In this document: one piece after another, positions 8,325-16,317 of the stretch | Numbering within the stretch: position 1 is the first letter of the stretch | Layout of the letters: each line of letters starts with the position of its first letter | Assembly: GCA_002352425.1 (NCBI GenBank) | Contig: DEIK01000098.1 | Coordinates: 1 to 39,638, forward strand | Reading direction: 5' to 3' | From: Rhodobacteraceae bacterium UBA2776 | GTDB lineage: Bacteria > Pseudomonadota > Alphaproteobacteria > Rhodobacterales > Rhodobacteraceae | Length of the DNA stretch: 39,638 nt | The notes under the pieces: generated by a model | What the model was told of the DNA's origin: nothing | Database searches by the model: none | What the model saw: the letters and a program-made list of their open reading frames with translations, nothing else | Made by a program: the position numbers and the translations under genes

Positions 8325-9209
8325 GTGGCCAAATCAGCCGACGCCTTTCGTACCATCAGCGAAGTTGCCGATTGGCTCGACACACCCGCCCATGTGCTGC
8401 GCTTTTGGGAAAGCCGTTTTACGCAAGTAAAACCTGTTAAACGCGCCGGCGGGCGGCGATATTACCGCCCCAATGATATGTTGTTGCTGGGGGGTATCAA
8501 AAAACTGCTGCATGAGGACGGATTGACCATCAAGGGCGCGCAGAAACTGCTGCGCACGGATGGGATCAAAAAGATTTCCGCCATGTCGCAACCGCTGGAT
8601 CCAGTTGATAACGCCGCGCTTGAGATGGAAGTGGTCCAGAGCAGCGACGGCACACCCGCCCAGACTTCGCCACCCTTGAGCATTGTCGGCTCCAACGACA
8701 GTGAGGCCGTGGCAGCGTTTGAACCCGTGGCGGAAGCTGCGATTGAAGCTGTGGCGGCGCCCGAGCCAGATCCCCAACAACCTTCTGAGCCAGAGATCAC
8801 CGAAGAGCTTGATCCTGTGCCAGAAGCGGCCCCTGAATCTGATCCTGAAGTGGCAATGGACTCGACACCTGAAGCTGTGGTGGAACCCGTATTGGAGTCT
8901 GTGGAGTCTGTGGCCCCTCTGGCCGCGGAGCCTCAGGTCAGCGCCCCGGCGGAAGCTGAACCAACCCCGGAAATTCCAGCCGAACCGATAGACAAACAAG
9001 AAGATGTGGCTACGGCAACCACCCTGCCCGACCCTGCCCCTCTGGAAGCCCCTCAAGCCGATCCGGCACCAGAACCCGTGGCCCCAGTCGCGCCGCAAGA
9101 TGTGCAACAGGCCGCCGAGACCAGCGCCCAGCTTTCCTCAATTTACAGCCGTCTTTCCGCGCTGCATGACCGGATGAAATCCAACATTGATCCAAAGCGA
9201 CAAGGCTAA
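8325..9209 (+). CDS. MerR-family regulator with long Pro/Glu/Ala tail
   Basis: The first 85 residues are a MerR winged helix-turn-helix (FRTISEVADWLDTPAHVLRF, then GGRRYYRPNDMLLLGGIKKL). Residues about 95-275 are almost entirely Pro, Glu, Ala, Val and Asp with many PE/EP steps and no predicted fold, ending in a short helix (SSIYSRLSALHDRMKSN). MerR proteins of this type are conserved after ihfA in alphaproteobacteria, and their effector is unknown. No metal-binding cysteines are present, so it is not a metal sensor. Start is GTG with AAGGGGG seven bases upstream. The acidic tail may be a spacer or interaction arm. Confidence 0.88.
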   Translation: MAKSADAFRTISEVADWLDTPAHVLRFWESRFTQVKPVKRAGGRRYYRPNDMLLLGGIKKLLHEDGLTIKGAQKLLRTDGIKKISAMSQPLDPVDNAALEMEVVQSSDGTPAQTSPPLSIVGSNDSEAVAAFEPVAEAAIEAVAAPEPDPQQPSEPEITEELDPVPEAAPESDPEVAMDSTPEAVVEPVLESVESVAPLAAEPQVSAPAEAEPTPEIPAEPIDKQEDVATATTLPDPAPLEAPQADPAPEPVAPVAPQDVQQAAETSAQLSSIYSRLSALHDRMKSNIDPKRQG

Positions 9210-9232
9210 GAAAAAGATATGGGGTTTCCCAC

Positions 9233-9260
9233 TTGCTTTGGCCCACAAAAACTTTATGTA
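9233..9260 (+). promoter_or_regulatory. Promoter of tRNA-Pro
   Basis: TTGCTT (9233-9238), a 16-bp spacer and TATGTA (9255-9260) end 11 bp before the tRNA, placing transcription start about five bases upstream of the mature 5' end. This is typical of a stand-alone tRNA gene. Confidence 0.5.
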
Positions 9261-9271
9261 GTGGCGGAGTT

Positions 9272-9348
9272 CGGGCTATGGCGCAGTCTGGTAGCGCGTC
9301 CGTCTGGGGGACGGAAGGTCGCAGGTTCGAGTCCTGCTAGCCCGACCA
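9272..9348 (+). tRNA. tRNA-Pro (anticodon GGG)
   Basis: A full cloverleaf can be drawn: acceptor CGGGCTA/TAGCCCG, D arm GCGC/GCGC, anticodon stem TCCGT/ACGGA with loop CTGGGGG (anticodon GGG, reading CCC and CCU), T arm GCAGG/CCTGC with TTCGAGT loop, discriminator A and encoded CCA. Total 77 nt. A promoter lies directly upstream and a strong hairpin nine bases downstream. No integrase or att duplication is visible beside it. Confidence 0.96.
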
Positions 9349-9357
9349 ACATCATAG

Positions 9358-9388
9358 CCGCCCGCACCTTTTCGGTGACGGGCGGTTT
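9358..9388 (+). terminator. Hairpin terminator after tRNA-Pro
   Basis: CCGCCCG-CACC pairs with GGTG-(A)-CGGGCGG: 11 base pairs with one bulged A and a TTTTC loop, followed by only TTTGAT. The stem is strong but the U tract short, so it may act as a terminator or 3' processing barrier. The dcd start follows 21 bp later. Confidence 0.6.
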
Positions 9389-9408
9389 GATACATCTGGG
9401 GGATGAAA

Positions 9409-10503
9409 ATGACTGAGACAGCAACCGGCACTGGTGTGTTGCCTGATCACGCGCTGCGCGACCTAATTGCGACGGGCGCCATCAAAGCCGGCCCCGCCAT
9501 CATCCCCGAACAGTTGCAGCCCGCCTCACTGGATTTGCGCCTTGGCACAGTGGCCTACCGCGTACGCGCTTCGTTTTTGACTGGCGCCAATGCCACGGTC
9601 GCCGACAGGCTGCACGAGTTCGAGATGCACCGCGTTGATCTGTCGGACGGGGCCGTGCTGGAAAAGGGTGCTGTGTACCTTGTACCGTTGATGGAGAGCC
9701 TTGCGCTGCCCGCTGGCATCCAAGCGGTTGCCAACGCCAAATCCTCCACCGGCCGCCTAGATCTGCTGACTCGCACCGTGACTGATTACGGTACCGAATT
9801 TGACCGCATTCCGCTGGGCTATACCGGACCGCTTTACGCCGAAATCTGCCCGCGTTCGTTTTCTGTGCTGGTGCGGCCCGGCATGCGCCTGAACCAAATC
9901 CGGTTTCGCGCGGGGCAAGCGGTGCTAAGTGACGACGAGCTGCTTTCCCGCCACACCAAACACGCGCTTGTGGATGGCGTGGCCCATATCGACGATGGGC
10001 TCGGATTTTCTGTCGATCTGCGCCCGCAAGACGGCAATCTGGTTGGTTATCGCGCCAAACCCCACACGGGCGTGATTGATCTGGAAAAGATCGGCTTTTA
10101 CGACCCGATGGAATACTGGGAACCGATCCACACCGACGAGGCCCGCATTATCCTGGACCCCGGTGCGTTTTACATTCTGGTCAGCCGCGAAGCTGTCCAC
10201 ATTCCACCAGATTGCGCGGCTGAGATGGCCCCCTACCTGGCGATGGTCGGTGAATTTCGTGTCCATTACGCAGGCTTCTTTGATCCGGGTTTTGGCCATG
10301 ACGCGGCGGGCGGCAAAGGCTCGCGTGGGGTGCTTGAAGTACGCTGTCACGAGGCCCCCTTCGTGCTGGAACACGCCCAGATCGTTGGCCGTCTGGTCTA
10401 TGAGCGCATGGCCAGCATCCCCGAGACTTTGTACGGCGCAGACCTCGCCTCAAACTACCAGGGTCAAGGCCTCAAACTGTCCAAACACTTTAAGACAATC
10501 TAG
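9409..10503 (+). CDS. dcd: dCTP deaminase, tandem-domain form
   Basis: Deaminates dCTP to dUTP for thymidylate synthesis. At 364 residues it is about twice the size of E. coli Dcd and contains two dUTPase-like beta-barrel halves. The first carries LQPASLDLRLG, AKSSTGRLDL and LYAEICPRSF; the second carries FFDPGFGHDAAGGKGSRGVLEVRCHEAPF-type sequence (around 10275-10365). This double form is common in alphaproteobacteria. The ATG at 9409 is preferred because GGGGG abuts the alternative ATG at 9403 and only 9409 leaves SD spacing. It converges on the scp operon's 67-residue gene. Confidence 0.88.
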   Translation: MTETATGTGVLPDHALRDLIATGAIKAGPAIIPEQLQPASLDLRLGTVAYRVRASFLTGANATVADRLHEFEMHRVDLSDGAVLEKGAVYLVPLMESLALPAGIQAVANAKSSTGRLDLLTRTVTDYGTEFDRIPLGYTGPLYAEICPRSFSVLVRPGMRLNQIRFRAGQAVLSDDELLSRHTKHALVDGVAHIDDGLGFSVDLRPQDGNLVGYRAKPHTGVIDLEKIGFYDPMEYWEPIHTDEARIILDPGAFYILVSREAVHIPPDCAAEMAPYLAMVGEFRVHYAGFFDPGFGHDAAGGKGSRGVLEVRCHEAPFVLEHAQIVGRLVYERMASIPETLYGADLASNYQGQGLKLSKHFKTI

Positions 10504-10540
10504 TTCAAATTTATTTAAACTTTTCGGTTTCTTCTTTTCC

Positions 10541-10559
10541 TAAATATCCCCGCCGGAGG
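10541..10559 (-). repeat. 3'-end hairpin element, family 2, copy 1
   Basis: Minus strand CCTCCGGCGGGGATATTTA, 42 nt downstream of the 67-residue gene's stop and in the same orientation. It matches copy 2 at 16291-16309 in 17 of 19 positions, and the two differences are the two sides of one base pair. Elements of this kind recur in Rhodobacteraceae intergenic regions. It may be a transcript 3' end or decay-control element. Confidence 0.6.
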
Positions 10560-10600
10560 TATCCGGATTGGCCAAAAGCACCAGCTGCTGTGTGTCGCCG

Positions 10601-10804
10601 CTAAAACCGCCCCATGCGCCGCGCCAATCGGGCCATTTTCTTGGCCTTACCGGCCGTATCTTTGGCCTTTTGCGCTTGCTCACGTTCGGCAGGCGTCATC
10701 TCTTTAGGGGATTTGCCGCGATTGGCGGCCATGTTGATTCCCTTATTCACGGCTTTTCGCATCACAAGCCGCATAATCATGTTGATGATCTGGTTGATAT
10801 TCAT
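10601..10804 (-). CDS. Small basic protein at the end of the scp operon
   Basis: 67 residues, rich in Lys, Arg and Met, with a hydrophobic N-terminal helix (INQIINMIMRLVMRK) and a basic helical C-terminus ending RLARRMGRF. It is very probably a real gene: AGGAGG lies five bases before the ATG and overlaps the stop codon of scpB, so it is translationally coupled. No domain is recognised. Its place at the end of nagZ-scpA-scpB suggests a chromosome-associated or nucleic-acid-binding role, but that is inference. Confidence 0.75.
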   Translation of the reverse strand: MNINQIINMIMRLVMRKAVNKGINMAANRGKSPKEMTPAEREQAQKAKDTAGKAKKMARLARRMGRF

Positions 10805-10813
10805 AACATCCTC

Positions 10814-11491
10814 CTATTCTTCAAACATTTCACTTTGACCAATGGCCTCGCTGTCTTCGTCTTCAGCGTCAGGCATACCAGGCATAGCCCCTAGCGGTGG
10901 GCGGCTTTCCAACAAACCAGCCGAACGCAATTCTTTCAGACCCGGCAGATCGCGCGCGTTTTCCAGACCGAAGTGATCCAAGAACCCCTGGGTCACCACA
11001 AATGTCACTGGTCGCCCCGGTGTCATGCGACGGCGCCCAAAGCGAATCCATTCCATCTCGAGCAATTGGTCCACCGTACCACGGCTGACCGAAACGCCAC
11101 GGATTTCCTCGATTTCGGAGCGTGTCACCGGTTGGTGATAAGCAATAATCGCCAAGGTCTCGATTGCGGCGCGCGACAGCTTGCGGGTCTCAACCGTTTC
11201 TTTTTGCATCAAAAAACCCAGATCGGGGGCCGTGCGGATCGACCAAGCATCCGCCACACGCACCACCGAAACGCCGCGCCCTTCATAGCGTTTGCGCAAA
11301 TAGACAATCGCCTCGGCGGCATCACAGCCATGCGGCATCCGGTCAGCCATTTCCTTGACGGTCACAGGCTCGGCTGTGGCAAATAAAATGGCCTCGACCA
11401 TGCGTTCCTGCTCGGCCATTGGCGGTGCCTCGAACAGGCTTTCTTCGATTTCCGGGGCTTCGATCCCAGTTTTATCATCATCAGCCATCAT
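10814..11491 (-). CDS. scpB: Segregation and condensation protein ScpB
   Basis: Kite subunit of the SMC-ScpA-ScpB condensin. Two winged-helix domains are recognisable: EQERMVEAILFATAEPVTVK at the N-terminus and LSRAAIETLAIIAYHQPVTR followed by EIEEIRGVSVSRGTVDQLLE and GRPVTFVVTQGFLDHFGL. The start is the ATG at 11491 (or the next codon, 11488); it overlaps the scpA stop as ATGA. The open frame extends 140 bases further into scpA and is not coding. 225 residues, normal for the family. The tail is acidic (DAEDEDSEAIGQSEMFEE). Confidence 0.94.
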   Translation of the reverse strand: MMADDDKTGIEAPEIEESLFEAPPMAEQERMVEAILFATAEPVTVKEMADRMPHGCDAAEAIVYLRKRYEGRGVSVVRVADAWSIRTAPDLGFLMQKETVETRKLSRAAIETLAIIAYHQPVTRSEIEEIRGVSVSRGTVDQLLEMEWIRFGRRRMTPGRPVTFVVTQGFLDHFGLENARDLPGLKELRSAGLLESRPPLGAMPGMPDAEDEDSEAIGQSEMFEE

Positions 11492-12279
11492 TCTGGCCCT
11501 CTTTTGCGGATCTGGATCGGGGCAAAAGCCTCGCCCTGACGGATTTCGATTTGTCCAAGTTTGGCCAGCTCCAGCGAGGCCGAGAAATTGGCCGCTGTGG
11601 CGCTGCGGCGCCGTGCAGGATCGGTCTCCCACCCCTCTGGCAGGTAGCTCTCAAGCCCCGTCCAGTCGCCAGCATAGCCGATCAGACTGCGCATCCGGTC
11701 CAGTGCCTGCTCTAGGGTCATGATTGCATCACGGTCCATCACGAAGGGACGGAATTCGTCCTTGGTGCGCGTGCGCGCATAGGCTTGCATCAGGTCCAGC
11801 AGGGTCGCCGTATAGGTGACGCGGCGAATGCGGGTGACGTCCTCGGGCAGACCACGGGCAAAGAAATCGCGCCCCATCTGGTCGCGAGCCATCAGTTTGG
11901 CCGCACTGTCACGCATCGCTTGCAACCGCTCCAGTTGAAAGGCCAGATGCGCTGCCAACTCCTCGCCCGAGGGGCCTTCCTCGGTGGGGTCCGGTGGCAG
12001 CAACAGGCGTGATTTCAAAAAGGCCAGCCAGGCGGCCATCACCAGATAATCCGCAGCAAGTTCAAGCCTTAATGCCTTGGCTTCATTGATGAATTTAAGG
12101 TATTGCTCAGCCAGCGCCAGAACCGAAATTTTGCGCAGGTCCACCTTTTGGGTGCGCGACAGGGTCAGCAGCAAATCAAGCGGCCCTTCGTAGCCATCGA
12201 CGTCGATGATCAAGGCCTCGGCGACCAGCCGATCCTCTACCGCAAGCGGCTTATCCTCTTCAAATTCCAGTTCAGCCAT
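11488..12279 (-). CDS. scpA: Segregation and condensation protein ScpA
   Basis: Kleisin subunit bridging SMC heads. The N-terminal signature VDGYEGPLDLLLTLSRTQKV is followed by LAEQYLKFINEAKALRLELA and FLKSRLLLP, and the C-terminal winged helix is replaced by the alphaproteobacterial type. 263 residues from ATG 12279; a GTG six bases earlier is possible. The 5' end overlaps nagZ by 8 nt and the 3' end overlaps scpB by 4 nt, so the three genes form one translationally coupled series. Confidence 0.93.
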   Translation of the reverse strand: MAELEFEEDKPLAVEDRLVAEALIIDVDGYEGPLDLLLTLSRTQKVDLRKISVLALAEQYLKFINEAKALRLELAADYLVMAAWLAFLKSRLLLPPDPTEEGPSGEELAAHLAFQLERLQAMRDSAAKLMARDQMGRDFFARGLPEDVTRIRRVTYTATLLDLMQAYARTRTKDEFRPFVMDRDAIMTLEQALDRMRSLIGYAGDWTGLESYLPEGWETDPARRRSATAANFSASLELAKLGQIEIRQGEAFAPIQIRKRGPE

Positions 12280-13285
12280 TGTCACGCCCGTTTAACAGGC
12301 CCGCAAGTTCGGCTTCCAACGCCGGAATGTCAATGATATCTGGCGAAACGCGCTTTTCCAGGGCGGCATCCGCCCGCGCTTGTGCCGCCGATGTAAAGGC
12401 ACCAGCCTGTTTTGCAACCTGCTGCATTTCTTCCATTTCGCTGTTGCAATGCAGGATCAAATCCATCCCCGCCGCCAAGGACGCACGGGTGTTTTCCACC
12501 AAGCTCCCTTGCAAGGCTTTCATGGATATATCATCCGTCATCAACAAGCCGCCAAAGCCGATCTGATCACGCACCAGCGCCGTCATCAGGCCAGAGGTTG
12601 TGGCACAGTCAACCGGATCAATGTCCTCATAGATCACGTGGGCCGACATGCCGAGCGGCACGTCATTCACCGCCTTCATCGCGGCAAAATCACTAGCGTC
12701 CAGTTCGGCGCGTTTGGCCGTAACGCGCGGCATTTCCAGATGGCTGTCCGATGTGGCGCGGCCATGACCAGGAATATGTTTCAAGATCGGTAACACACCA
12801 CCATCCAACATCCCGTCAGCCACAGCACGGCTTACAGCCCCGACCGTGCCCGCGTCCTTGCCATAACAACGATTGAGCAGGAAAGGATGCGTTTCAGCCG
12901 TGGCAACATCCGCGCAGGGTGCGCAATTGCTATCAACGCCGATCGCCCGCAACTCATCGGCGATGATGCGATAGCGGATATACATGCTGCGCTCGGCCGC
13001 GTCGGGATTAGCGATGATCTGATCCAGCGGCGCCATCCAGTGACGCCACTGCGGTGGGGTCAGGCGTTCAACCCGCCCGCCTTCCTGATCAATCGTGATC
13101 ACAGCGTCGCGCCCGACGCTGTTGCGAAGATCATCCGTTAGGCGGCGTAACTGGTCGGGATTGTCAACGTTGCGCGCAAACAAAATAAAGCCCCAGGGGT
13201 TGGTTTCGGCAAAAAAGGCGGCTTCCTCTTCCAGCAGTTTTTCACCGGCACAACCGAATATAAACGCCCCTTGCGACCCTGTCAC
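12272..13285 (-). CDS. nagZ: Beta-N-acetylhexosaminidase NagZ (GH3)
   Basis: Cytoplasmic glycoside hydrolase that removes GlcNAc from muropeptides during peptidoglycan recycling. GH3 motifs: ITIDQEGGRVERL, the signature KHIPGHGRATSDSH with the catalytic loop His/Asp, and the nucleophile Asp in LLMTDDISMKAL. 337 residues, usual length, no signal peptide. The GTG start immediately follows the stop of the SPOR gene, and the 3' end overlaps scpA, so it is embedded in one operon with cell-envelope and chromosome-segregation genes, a conserved alphaproteobacterial arrangement. Confidence 0.94.
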   Translation of the reverse strand: MTGSQGAFIFGCAGEKLLEEEAAFFAETNPWGFILFARNVDNPDQLRRLTDDLRNSVGRDAVITIDQEGGRVERLTPPQWRHWMAPLDQIIANPDAAERSMYIRYRIIADELRAIGVDSNCAPCADVATAETHPFLLNRCYGKDAGTVGAVSRAVADGMLDGGVLPILKHIPGHGRATSDSHLEMPRVTAKRAELDASDFAAMKAVNDVPLGMSAHVIYEDIDPVDCATTSGLMTALVRDQIGFGGLLMTDDISMKALQGSLVENTRASLAAGMDLILHCNSEMEEMQQVAKQAGAFTSAAQARADAALEKRVSPDIIDIPALEAELAGLLNGRDNG

Positions 13286-14365
13286 CTAACGCACCTTCAC
13301 AGGAATACAGGCTGCTTTTTCCGCCAAAAGGGCGGAACAAAACCGCCGCGCGTCTGACAGATCTTCAAACCCCATGGCCCGCAAACGATAGAACGTGCGC
13401 CCACCGCTTTGCGCCTTTTGAATGACCCGCGACTTGCCCTCCATGTATTCGGTGAACCGACCATACAAACGGTCCCATTCTTTTTGGGCAATCTCGGGCG
13501 TGTCATAGGCGCCGAGCTGTGCCAACCGTGTGCCAGCCGCAATGGTGGATGCATCCACCTCTGCTGCAGGGGCCGACACCACTTGGGCAGCGACCACCTC
13601 AACGGGGGCGGTGGCTGGGGTGGTGTTTAATCCAGCCGGTCGCCCTGATGGACGCGGCGAATGCGATACACCACCAATCGAGGCCGAAATGATGGCGACC
13701 TGCGGTTTGGCCGGTGCCTCCTCCACTTGGGTAAGGGGTGTTGTGTTGGCGGCGATCTCGTCGGCCAGCGCCATGGCCTCGGCCACCGCCAAATCAGTTG
13801 CGGAGGGCACCGGTGCGGTCGGATCATTCAGCGCAACAGCAACGCCTGCGCCATCATCCACGACGGCGGGCAAACTCGGTGCGGACACTTCTTCTTGTAA
13901 CAATGCGGGGGCGGTTATTTCATCACGTGTGTTTTGGGCAACCTCAACATCTGCAGCCTCGGCCAGTGGTGTGGCCTCGGTGCGGGGCGCGGGGCGGCGC
14001 AGGCCAGCTTGATCCTGATCTGTCACACCTGCACCCGTCGGGGCCAATACCAAACGCTCGGCGGTCGGCTCGGCCAAGCCATCGGATTGCACCCGATTAA
14101 CAGCCAAACCTTGATGGGCTGTTTGCTCGCCGCCCGGGTTTTCCGGCTGCACGCGCATCGGTCCATCAAGAGCACGCACTACAGGCACGCCGGTGACATC
14201 GCGCACCAACAAACGATAGCCCCAGACCCCGATCCCCGCGATCAAAGCCACGGACATCACTGCCCCTGCCGTATTGACAAGTTTGGAAATTCTGCGCGAT
14301 CCGGATAACGTTTTCGCCGCACCCTGCGATGCATTCTCTGCACCACGGTCATCAAATTCCGCCAT
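13286..14365 (-). CDS. SPOR-domain membrane protein
   Basis: 359 residues. A short cytoplasmic head, one TM helix (AGAVMSVALIAGIGVWGYRL, about residues 30-52), a long low-complexity Ala/Pro/Val/Glu periplasmic linker (about 60-280), and a C-terminal SPOR domain (RLAQLGAYDTPEIAQKEWDR to the end). SPOR domains bind denuded glycans at the septum, so a division-site role is likely. The ATG at 14365 has GAGG seven bases upstream; a GTG at 14377 is less likely. Stop and nagZ start abut. The argS gene lies 80 bp upstream on the same strand. Confidence 0.88.
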   Translation of the reverse strand: MAEFDDRGAENASQGAAKTLSGSRRISKLVNTAGAVMSVALIAGIGVWGYRLLVRDVTGVPVVRALDGPMRVQPENPGGEQTAHQGLAVNRVQSDGLAEPTAERLVLAPTGAGVTDQDQAGLRRPAPRTEATPLAEAADVEVAQNTRDEITAPALLQEEVSAPSLPAVVDDGAGVAVALNDPTAPVPSATDLAVAEAMALADEIAANTTPLTQVEEAPAKPQVAIISASIGGVSHSPRPSGRPAGLNTTPATAPVEVVAAQVVSAPAAEVDASTIAAGTRLAQLGAYDTPEIAQKEWDRLYGRFTEYMEGKSRVIQKAQSGGRTFYRLRAMGFEDLSDARRFCSALLAEKAACIPVKVR

Positions 14366-14445
14366 TTTATGCCTCACTGCCCGCGCCTCAAATAAGGGCG
14401 TTGGTCACTCTAAACTGCCTCATGACCGCAGTGTAGCACTTGTTG

Positions 14446-16191
14446 TCAGCGCATTTCTTCAGCTGGGGTCACGCCTAGAATACCAAGTCCGGCTGAAATA
14501 ACAATGGAAACCGAACGGATTAGGGCGATTTTCGCTTGTGACGTGGCACTGTCACCTTCTTGCAAGAACCGCAGCTCGGTCAAATCATTGCCCCGGTTCC
14601 ACAAAGCGTGGAATTCTGCGGCCAATTCATAGAGATAAAACGCAACGCGGTGCGGCTCGTTTGTGCGGGCCGCGATCTCGATCAGGCGTGGCCATTCGGA
14701 CAGTTTTTTGATCACGGCCAGCTCGGCTTCGTGATCCAGTTTGGCCAGATCAGCGTCGGCCAGCGTGGCGTCATCCACGGCAATGCCGGCGTCTGTGGCT
14801 TTGCGCATAACCGAATGAATGCGGGCGCTGGCGTATTGCACGTAGAACACCGGATTGTCCTTGGATTGCTCCAGAACCTTGGAGAAATCAAAATCCAACG
14901 GCGCGTCGTTTTTGCGCGTCAGCATCACGAAACGGGTTACATCTGGGCCGACCAGATCAACCACCTCGCGCAGCGTCACAAAATTACCAGCCCGCTTGGA
15001 CATTTTGAACGGTTGGCCATCCTTAAACAGGCGCACCAATTGGCACAGCTTGATATCCAGCGGCACTTTGCCATCTGACAGGGCCGAAACGGCCGCCTTC
15101 ATGCGCTTAACATAGCCGCCGTGATCGGCGCCAAAAACGTCGATCAATTCATCAAAGCCACGCTCGACCTTATCAAAGTGATAGGCGATGTCAGGGGCGA
15201 AATAGGTCCAGCCGCCATCAGACTTTTTGACAGGCCGATCCACGTCATCGCCATGCTCGGTCGACTTAAACAGGGTTTGAACGCGCGGCTCCCAATCTTC
15301 ATCGGCTTTGCCTTTAGGGGGTGGCAAAGTTCCCTCATAGATCAATCCCTTAGAGGATAAATCCTCAAGTGCGGATTCAATTTTTCCCGAACCATACAGC
15401 GATTTTTCCGAATAGAACAAATCCATCACAACGCCCAAAGACGCCAAATCAGCACGGATCATATCCATCATCGATTCGGTCGAGAACAGGCGCAAATCCT
15501 GCAACCAAACGGACTCAGGCTGATCAATCAGACTGTCGCCGTATTTCGCTTTCAGCGCCTCACCGATGGGCACAAGATAATCGCCCGGATATAGCCCCTC
15601 GGCAATCTGTGGCTCCAATCCATTGGCCTCACGGTACCGCTCGTAAGCGGAACGCGCCAAAACGTCGACCTGACCACCGCCATCATTCACATAGTATTCC
15701 CGCGTCACCTGATGACCCGCGAAATCCAGCAGCGAGGCCAATGCATCGCCAAACACCGCGCCACGGGTATGGCCAACATGCAGCGGCCCCGTCGGGTTGG
15801 CCGAAACAAATTCGACATTCACTCGGCGTCCCTGCCCCATGTCAGAACGACCAAAATCAGCGCCTTCTTTCAGTGCCGCGCCAATCACGCCTTGCCACAA
15901 ATCGGCCGCCAACCGCAGGTTCAAAAACCCCGGCCCCGCCACATCGGCCAGCTCAATGCGCGCATCCGTGATCAGCTTGGCCGCCAAACCTTCCGCAATG
16001 TCGCGCGGCTTCAACTTGGCAGGCTTGGCCAGCACCATCGCTGCATTGGTCGCCATATCACCATGCGCCGCATCGCGCGGGGGTTCGACCGTGACATTGG
16101 CAAAATCCAACCCTTCGGGCAGTGCGCCCTCGGCTTGCATTTCGGTCAGGTTTTCGATCACCAAAGCGCGGATATCAGTAAACAGGTTCAT
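14446..16191 (-). CDS. argS: Arginyl-tRNA synthetase
   Basis: Class I aminoacyl-tRNA synthetase charging tRNA-Arg. HIGH-type motif in ANPTGPLHVGHTRGAVFGD (about residues 128-146), KMSKS-type motif PFKMSKRAGNFVTL, and an N-terminal additional domain (TVEPPRDAAHGDMATNAAM). 581 residues, in the normal range. AAGGA eight bases upstream supports the ATG. The C-terminal all-alpha anticodon domain is complete and ends GILGVTPAEEMR. Confidence 0.97.
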   Translation of the reverse strand: MNLFTDIRALVIENLTEMQAEGALPEGLDFANVTVEPPRDAAHGDMATNAAMVLAKPAKLKPRDIAEGLAAKLITDARIELADVAGPGFLNLRLAADLWQGVIGAALKEGADFGRSDMGQGRRVNVEFVSANPTGPLHVGHTRGAVFGDALASLLDFAGHQVTREYYVNDGGGQVDVLARSAYERYREANGLEPQIAEGLYPGDYLVPIGEALKAKYGDSLIDQPESVWLQDLRLFSTESMMDMIRADLASLGVVMDLFYSEKSLYGSGKIESALEDLSSKGLIYEGTLPPPKGKADEDWEPRVQTLFKSTEHGDDVDRPVKKSDGGWTYFAPDIAYHFDKVERGFDELIDVFGADHGGYVKRMKAAVSALSDGKVPLDIKLCQLVRLFKDGQPFKMSKRAGNFVTLREVVDLVGPDVTRFVMLTRKNDAPLDFDFSKVLEQSKDNPVFYVQYASARIHSVMRKATDAGIAVDDATLADADLAKLDHEAELAVIKKLSEWPRLIEIAARTNEPHRVAFYLYELAAEFHALWNRGNDLTELRFLQEGDSATSQAKIALIRSVSIVISAGLGILGVTPAEEMR

Positions 16192-16290
16192 AACGGGCGT
16201 CCTTATGGGGTCTGAGATGGCGTCTGGGCGGGTTTATCACGACCCTGCACAACGTCAACATTCAAGAACCACTTCCCCATCATTGTTCCA

Positions 16291-16309
16291 TAAATATCCG
16301 CGCCGCAGG
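16291..16309 (-). repeat. 3'-end hairpin element, family 2, copy 2
   Basis: Minus strand CCTGCGGCGCGGATATTTA, starting about 9 nt after the dgt stop codon and in the same orientation. It pairs as CC-(T)-GC / GC-GG around GGC; copy 1 at 10541 has C-G where this copy has G-C. Together with copy 1 this supports a conserved RNA hairpin at gene 3' ends. Confidence 0.6.
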
Positions 16310-16317
16310 CAAAAACC

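Noticed and set aside
9272..9348. tRNA-Pro as an integration site
   Set aside because: No integrase, no duplicated 3' tRNA fragment and no foreign-looking gene block next to it.
10568..10894. Plus-strand frames opposite scpB and the 67-residue gene
   Set aside because: They are shadows of well-supported minus-strand genes.
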